A DNA stretch of 9,668 bases. Source: an uncultured Lachnospira sp. GTDB taxonomy: Bacteria; Bacillota; Clostridia; Lachnospirales; Lachnospiraceae. Under the pieces are notes generated by a model. The model was not told where the DNA came from. It ran no database searches and worked only from the letters and a program-made list of their open reading frames with translations. Both the position numbers and the translations under genes were made by a program. Below, one piece after another: positions 7,337 through 9,668 of this stretch; the stretch's first letter is position 1, and the number at the start of each line of letters is the position of its first letter. The stretch lies in contig CAKRKK010000083.1 of assembly GCA_934358235.1 (NCBI GenBank), forward strand, positions 1-9,668, given 5' to 3'.

Positions 7337-7933
7337 TCAATACAATGCTTTACTATTATTACCCAGATGACTATCTCTTAGCATAATAGTATATAATCTT
7401 ATATACATAAAGAATGCCAAGGTAAGCACTATTGCGCATATAATCATAATAATCACCTGATATATTCTTAACATATGTGGAAAAGCAACTAATGCAAGCA
7501 TACATACATATAATACTGCCGTACATACCTTTCCATACCACTTTGCGCCATTGAGTCTTTTTCCGGCCTTTCTTATTACGCCTAAGCCAACAACAGCCAT
7601 AATCACTTCTTTTACAACAAGATATATTGCAAGTATATACATATATCTTATATTCAAGGTCAACGCAGCCAGCATCGCAAACTGCATAAGCTTATCCGCC
7701 ACCGGATCTATAACCTTACCTAAATCTGTTATCATATTACATCTTCTTGCTATCTGCCCATCTAAAAAATCTGTTATCCCCGAAAGTAATACTACAAACG
7801 TGGCAACATAATAATCCTTTGGCTCAACCGCTGTAAAGTATAGATATAAAAACAATGGAACCATTGCAATTCTGATATAACATAATATATTTGGAAGCTT
7901 GAAAAGATCTTTTAATTCAAACTTAAACTTCAT
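7337..7933 (-). CDS. pgsA: CDP-diacylglycerol--glycerol-3-phosphate 3-phosphatidyltransferase
   Basis: PgsA is an integral membrane enzyme that joins CDP-diacylglycerol and glycerol-3-phosphate into phosphatidylglycerophosphate, the committed step to phosphatidylglycerol and cardiolipin. The 198-residue protein carries the full CDP-alcohol phosphotransferase signature at residues 55-80: D55-x2-D58-G59-x2-A62-R63-x8-G72-x3-D76-x3-D80. Hydrophobic helices surround it, and NILCYIRIAMVPLFLYL near the N-terminus is typical of PgsA. Other family members such as a phosphatidylserine synthase are possible, but the length and N-terminal motif favour PgsA. The start is the ATG at 7933, with AGGAGG at 7941-7946 and a 7-nt spacer. 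An in-frame GTG at 7939 is only 1 nt from that site and is rejected. It is the first gene of the tight leftward run and lies 140 nt after icd. Confidence 0.92.
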   Translation of the reverse strand: MKFKFELKDLFKLPNILCYIRIAMVPLFLYLYFTAVEPKDYYVATFVVLLSGITDFLDGQIARRCNMITDLGKVIDPVADKLMQFAMLAALTLNIRYMYILAIYLVVKEVIMAVVGLGVIRKAGKRLNGAKWYGKVCTAVLYVCMLALVAFPHMLRIYQVIIMIICAIVLTLAFFMYIRLYTIMLRDSHLGNNSKALY

Positions 7934-7940
7934 CAACACT

Positions 7941-7946
7941 CCTCCT
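7941..7946 (-). promoter_or_regulatory. Consensus ribosome binding site of pgsA
   Basis: A perfect AGGAGG on the minus strand lies 7 nt before the ATG at 7933. The spacing rules out the GTG at 7939, which would leave only 1 nt. Confidence 0.85.
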
Positions 7947-7956
7947 GTTCTATAGC

Positions 7957-7983
7957 TTTATATCTTATAGTCTGACAGCGCAA
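7957..7983 (-). promoter_or_regulatory. Weak candidate promoter for pgsA
   Basis: TTGCGC (7978-7983) and TATAAA (7957-7962) are separated by 15 nt on the minus strand, between the stem-loop and the pgsA ribosome binding site. The spacer is short and the -35 is a partial match, so this is tentative; read-through from icd is the alternative. Confidence 0.25.
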
Positions 7984-7986
7984 TTT

Positions 7987-8011
7987 CGCTCCAGCGGTAA
8001 ACGCTGGAGCG
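7987..8011 (-). other. Perfect 10-bp GC-rich stem-loop between icd and pgsA
   Basis: CGCTCCAGCG (7987-7996) and CGCTGGAGCG (8002-8011) form a perfect inverted repeat around a 5-nt loop. It lies about 60 nt past the icd stop. Neither strand has a T tract after it (AAATTGCG on the minus strand, TTAAATATAC on the plus strand), so it does not meet the usual rho-independent terminator pattern. It may be a weak terminator, an mRNA 3' stabiliser, or a protein-binding palindrome. Confidence 0.7.
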
Positions 8012-8026
8012 TTAAATATACAGCAC

Positions 8027-8047
8027 TATACTGCTATACACAGTATA
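8027..8047 (-). other. Second, weaker stem-loop after icd
   Basis: TATACTG (8027-8033) pairs with CAGTATA (8041-8047) around a 7-nt loop. It is AT-rich and short, and lies between the icd stop and the stronger 7987-8011 stem. Alone it would be weak. Confidence 0.4.
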
Positions 8048-8073
8048 CATGCTCCTGCATCCAGCTTATTGAT

Positions 8074-9282
8074 TTACATAAGTGAATCAAGAGTTTCTCT
8101 TACTGCTTTTATGAAATCCTGTGTATTAAGTGTTACTGGATTATTAAGTGTTGTAATAAGTGCAAGATCCTTTGTCATCTTACCAGCCTCTACTGTTTTA
8201 ATGCAGGCCTTTTCAAGTGTATCTGCAAAGCTGCTAAGTTCTGGAATCGAATCAAGCTCTCCTCTCTTTCTTAAAGCTCCTGTCCATGCAAATATAGTTG
8301 CGATTGGATTAGTAGATGTTTCCTCTCCCTTAAGGTGCTTATAATAATGTCTCTGTACTGTACCGTGTGCTGCTTCATACTCATAATATCCCTGAGGTGA
8401 TACTAATACAGAAGTCATCATAGATAATGAACCGAAGGCTGTTGCTACCATATCTGACATAACATCTCCGTCATAGTTCTTGCATGCCCAGATATATCCA
8501 CCCTCTGAACGTATAACTCTTGCTACTGCATCATCTATTAATGTATAGAAGTATTCTATACCAGCTTTCTTAAACTTGTCCGCATAATCCTTATCATATA
8601 TATCCTGGAATATATCCTTAAAGGTATGATCATACTTCTTAGAAATAGTATCCTTAGTTGCAAACCATAAATCCTGCTTTGTTTCAAGTGCAAAATTAAA
8701 ACAGCTTCTTGCAAAGTTCTCTATTGAATCATTAAGATTATGCATTCCCTGTATTATACCAGCGCCCTTAAAGTTATGGATTAATTCTCTTGATTCATTA
8801 CCCTGCTCATCTGTGTATACAAGCTCTGCCTTACCTGCTGCAGGAATCTTCATTTCTGATGCCTTATATACATCGCCATATGCATGTCTTGCAATAGTTA
8901 TAGGCTTCTTCCATGTCTTAACATAAGGCTCAATACCATTAACTATGATAGGGGCTCTGAAAACTGTACCATCAAGAATAGCTCTTATAGTTCCGTTAGG
9001 GCTCTTATACATTTCCTTAAGATCATATTCCTTTACTCTGGCTGCATTAGGTGTGATTGTAGCACACTTTACTGCAACACCATACTTCTTAGTTGCCTCT
9101 GCTGAATCTATTGTAACCTGATCATTAGTCTCATTACGATGTACTAATCCAAGATCATAATACTCTGTGTTAAGCTCCACATAAGGAAGTAATAATTCAT
9201 CCTTTATGAGTTTCCATAACACCCTTGTCATCTCATCTCCATCCATCTCTACAAGTGGTGTTGTCATTTTAATCTTTTCCAT
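8074..9282 (-). CDS. icd: NADP-dependent isocitrate dehydrogenase (eukaryote-like type)
   Basis: This cytoplasmic enzyme oxidatively decarboxylates isocitrate to 2-oxoglutarate with NADP+, in an anaerobe probably mainly to feed glutamate synthesis. The 402-residue length and motifs fit the eukaryote-like type II group rather than the E. coli type: [10 protein letters not shown] (77-86), the substrate loop SPNGTIR (94-100), VFRAPI (107-112), [10 protein letters not shown] with the catalytic Tyr (131-140), KDTISKKYD (210-218), the metal ligand region IDDAVARV (249-256), NYDGDVMSD (269-277) and the NADP-site HGTVQRHY (306-313) followed by [13 protein letters not shown]. The start is the ATG at 9282, with AAAGGA at 9290-9295 and a 7-nt spacer. 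The frame extends 20 codons to a TTG at 9342, but that codon falls inside the -10 box of the promoter, so the extension is not translated. Confidence 0.97.
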   Translation of the reverse strand: MEKIKMTTPLVEMDGDEMTRVLWKLIKDELLLPYVELNTEYYDLGLVHRNETNDQVTIDSAEATKKYGVAVKCATITPNAARVKEYDLKEMYKSPNGTIRAILDGTVFRAPIIVNGIEPYVKTWKKPITIARHAYGDVYKASEMKIPAAGKAELVYTDEQGNESRELIHNFKGAGIIQGMHNLNDSIENFARSCFNFALETKQDLWFATKDTISKKYDHTFKDIFQDIYDKDYADKFKKAGIEYFYTLIDDAVARVIRSEGGYIWACKNYDGDVMSDMVATAFGSLSMMTSVLVSPQGYYEYEAAHGTVQRHYYKHLKGEETSTNPIATIFAWTGALRKRGELDSIPELSSFADTLEKACIKTVEAGKMTKDLALITTLNNPVTLNTQDFIKAVRETLDSLM

Positions 9283-9289
9283 ACTGCAA

Positions 9290-9297
9290 TCCTTTCC
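9290..9297 (-). promoter_or_regulatory. Ribosome binding site fixing the icd start
   Basis: GGAAAGGA on the minus strand ends 7 nt before the ATG at 9282, supporting a 402-residue product whose N-terminus aligns with the family. Confidence 0.75.
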
Positions 9298-9341
9298 ATA
9301 ATGGCAATTATATCCAAAATATAATAAAAAATTTGTATTCA

Positions 9342-9370
9342 ATTATAAAATATTTTCCTTCATTTGTAAA
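9342..9370 (-). promoter_or_regulatory. Near-consensus vegetative promoter of icd
   Basis: On the minus strand TTTACA (9365-9370) is followed after exactly 17 nt by TATAAT (9342-9347). This is a 5/6 and 6/6 match to the housekeeping sigma consensus at ideal spacing. Transcription would start near 9335, giving a leader of about 50 nt before the icd ATG. The -35 lies about 19 nt past the stop of the upstream gene. Confidence 0.85.
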
Positions 9371-9391
9371 TGCTTTTGACAAGCACCTTTA
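9371..9391 (-). other. Short bulged stem-loop between the upstream gene and the icd promoter
   Basis: TGCTT (9371-9375) pairs with AAGCA (9381-9385) around TTGAC. With a two-base bulge the pairing extends through TTTA/TAAA, taking in the stop codon of the upstream gene and part of the -35 box. There is no T tract, so it is at best a weak terminator. Confidence 0.3.
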
Positions 9392-9668
9392 TTGTCTTAC
9401 TATACTTCCGTCACTCTCTATACGCCATGTCTGTATGCACTGGTCATTAGTATATTCCTTAAGTCTGCTTATATCCTTGCTCCCCACCGAATTATACCAC
9501 TGTTCATCACTTTCTGTTCTTCTGACCAGGGTAGAGTTATACATAGTTGAAGCTGCCTTTATTATTCTGGAGTGCGATTCTATTAAGGTATCTGCATGCT
9601 TATATATAGTATGTATCTTAAAGCTTCTGTCATAGCCTTTTATATCCAGATTTTCATAGGCATACTTC
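9389..9668 (-). CDS. Unrecognised protein, C-terminal part only
   Basis: An open frame enters from the right edge (first full codon ending at 9667) and ends at TAA (9389-9391), giving the last 92 residues of a protein whose start lies outside the window. It reads KYAYENLDIKGYDRSFKIHT at the edge and ends in QTWRIESDGSIVRQ. It is polar with no membrane segment and no motif that I recognise. Codon use supports it as real: all ten isoleucines are ATA and almost all arginines are AGA, as in neighbouring genes. It ends 18 nt before the icd -35 box, and icd has its own promoter, so the two are probably separate units. Confidence 0.75.
   Translation of the reverse strand, partial: KYAYENLDIKGYDRSFKIHTIYKHADTLIESHSRIIKAASTMYNSTLVRRTESDEQWYNSVGSKDISRLKEYTNDQCIQTWRIESDGSIVRQ

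Noticed and set aside
7987..8011. Canonical rho-independent terminator for icd
   Set aside because: The stem is strong, but there is no T tract on either strand, so I list it as a stem-loop of unknown role.
9333..9635. Plus-strand frame of 100 codons at the right edge
   Set aside because: It runs antisense to the partial minus-strand gene and over the icd promoter, and its composition is not protein-like.
1..9668. CRISPR array, mobile element, defence or toxin-antitoxin system
   Set aside because: I saw no spaced direct repeats, transposase or integrase motifs, terminal inverted repeats, or defence-type domains; identifiable genes are core metabolism, lipid, translation and transport functions.

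Overview
The window is AT-rich, and every gene I can support lies on the minus strand, so transcription runs from high to low coordinates. The proteins, the strong GGAGG-type ribosome binding sites, the eukaryote-like NADP isocitrate dehydrogenase and the very frequent ATA isoleucine codons suggest a low-GC anaerobic Firmicute, most likely a Lachnospiraceae-type Clostridium relative. That placement is inference from sequence character, not a database match.

Layout in transcription order. (1) The 3' end of an unrecognised gene enters from the right edge (9389-9668). (2) icd (8074-9282) has its own near-consensus promoter at 9342-9370. (3) A 140-bp gap (7934-8073) holds a perfect 10-bp GC-rich stem-loop and a second weaker stem. 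(4) A tightly spaced run follows: pgsA (phosphatidylglycerophosphate synthase), a CmpB-type membrane protein, a membrane-anchored glycerophosphodiester phosphodiesterase, ptsI (PTS enzyme I), hflX (ribosome-associated GTPase) and folA (dihydrofolate reductase). Gaps in this run are 13, 14, 31, 42 and 19 nt. (5) After a 101-bp gap comes an unrecognised single-pass membrane-anchored protein (208-1206). (6) A strong rho-independent terminator (about 135-178) closes the unit. Positions 1-130 hold no gene.

The first three genes of the run are all membrane proteins. Two of them belong to glycerophospholipid metabolism: PgsA makes the anionic lipid precursor and the GDPD hydrolyses glycerophosphodiesters, so a lipid or glycerophosphate sub-module is plausible. 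ptsI, hflX and folA are core functions whose placement looks like ordinary operon packing. Five of the track-style longest reading frames need start correction or were checked against ribosome binding sites: icd, pgsA, GDPD and folA all start downstream of the longest possible frame.

I found no tRNA, rRNA, CRISPR array, transposase, phage gene or toxin-antitoxin pair. The window is mainly a housekeeping region. The least explained parts are the two unrecognised proteins and the structured intergenic sequences. I see no convincing evidence of a new multi-gene system.
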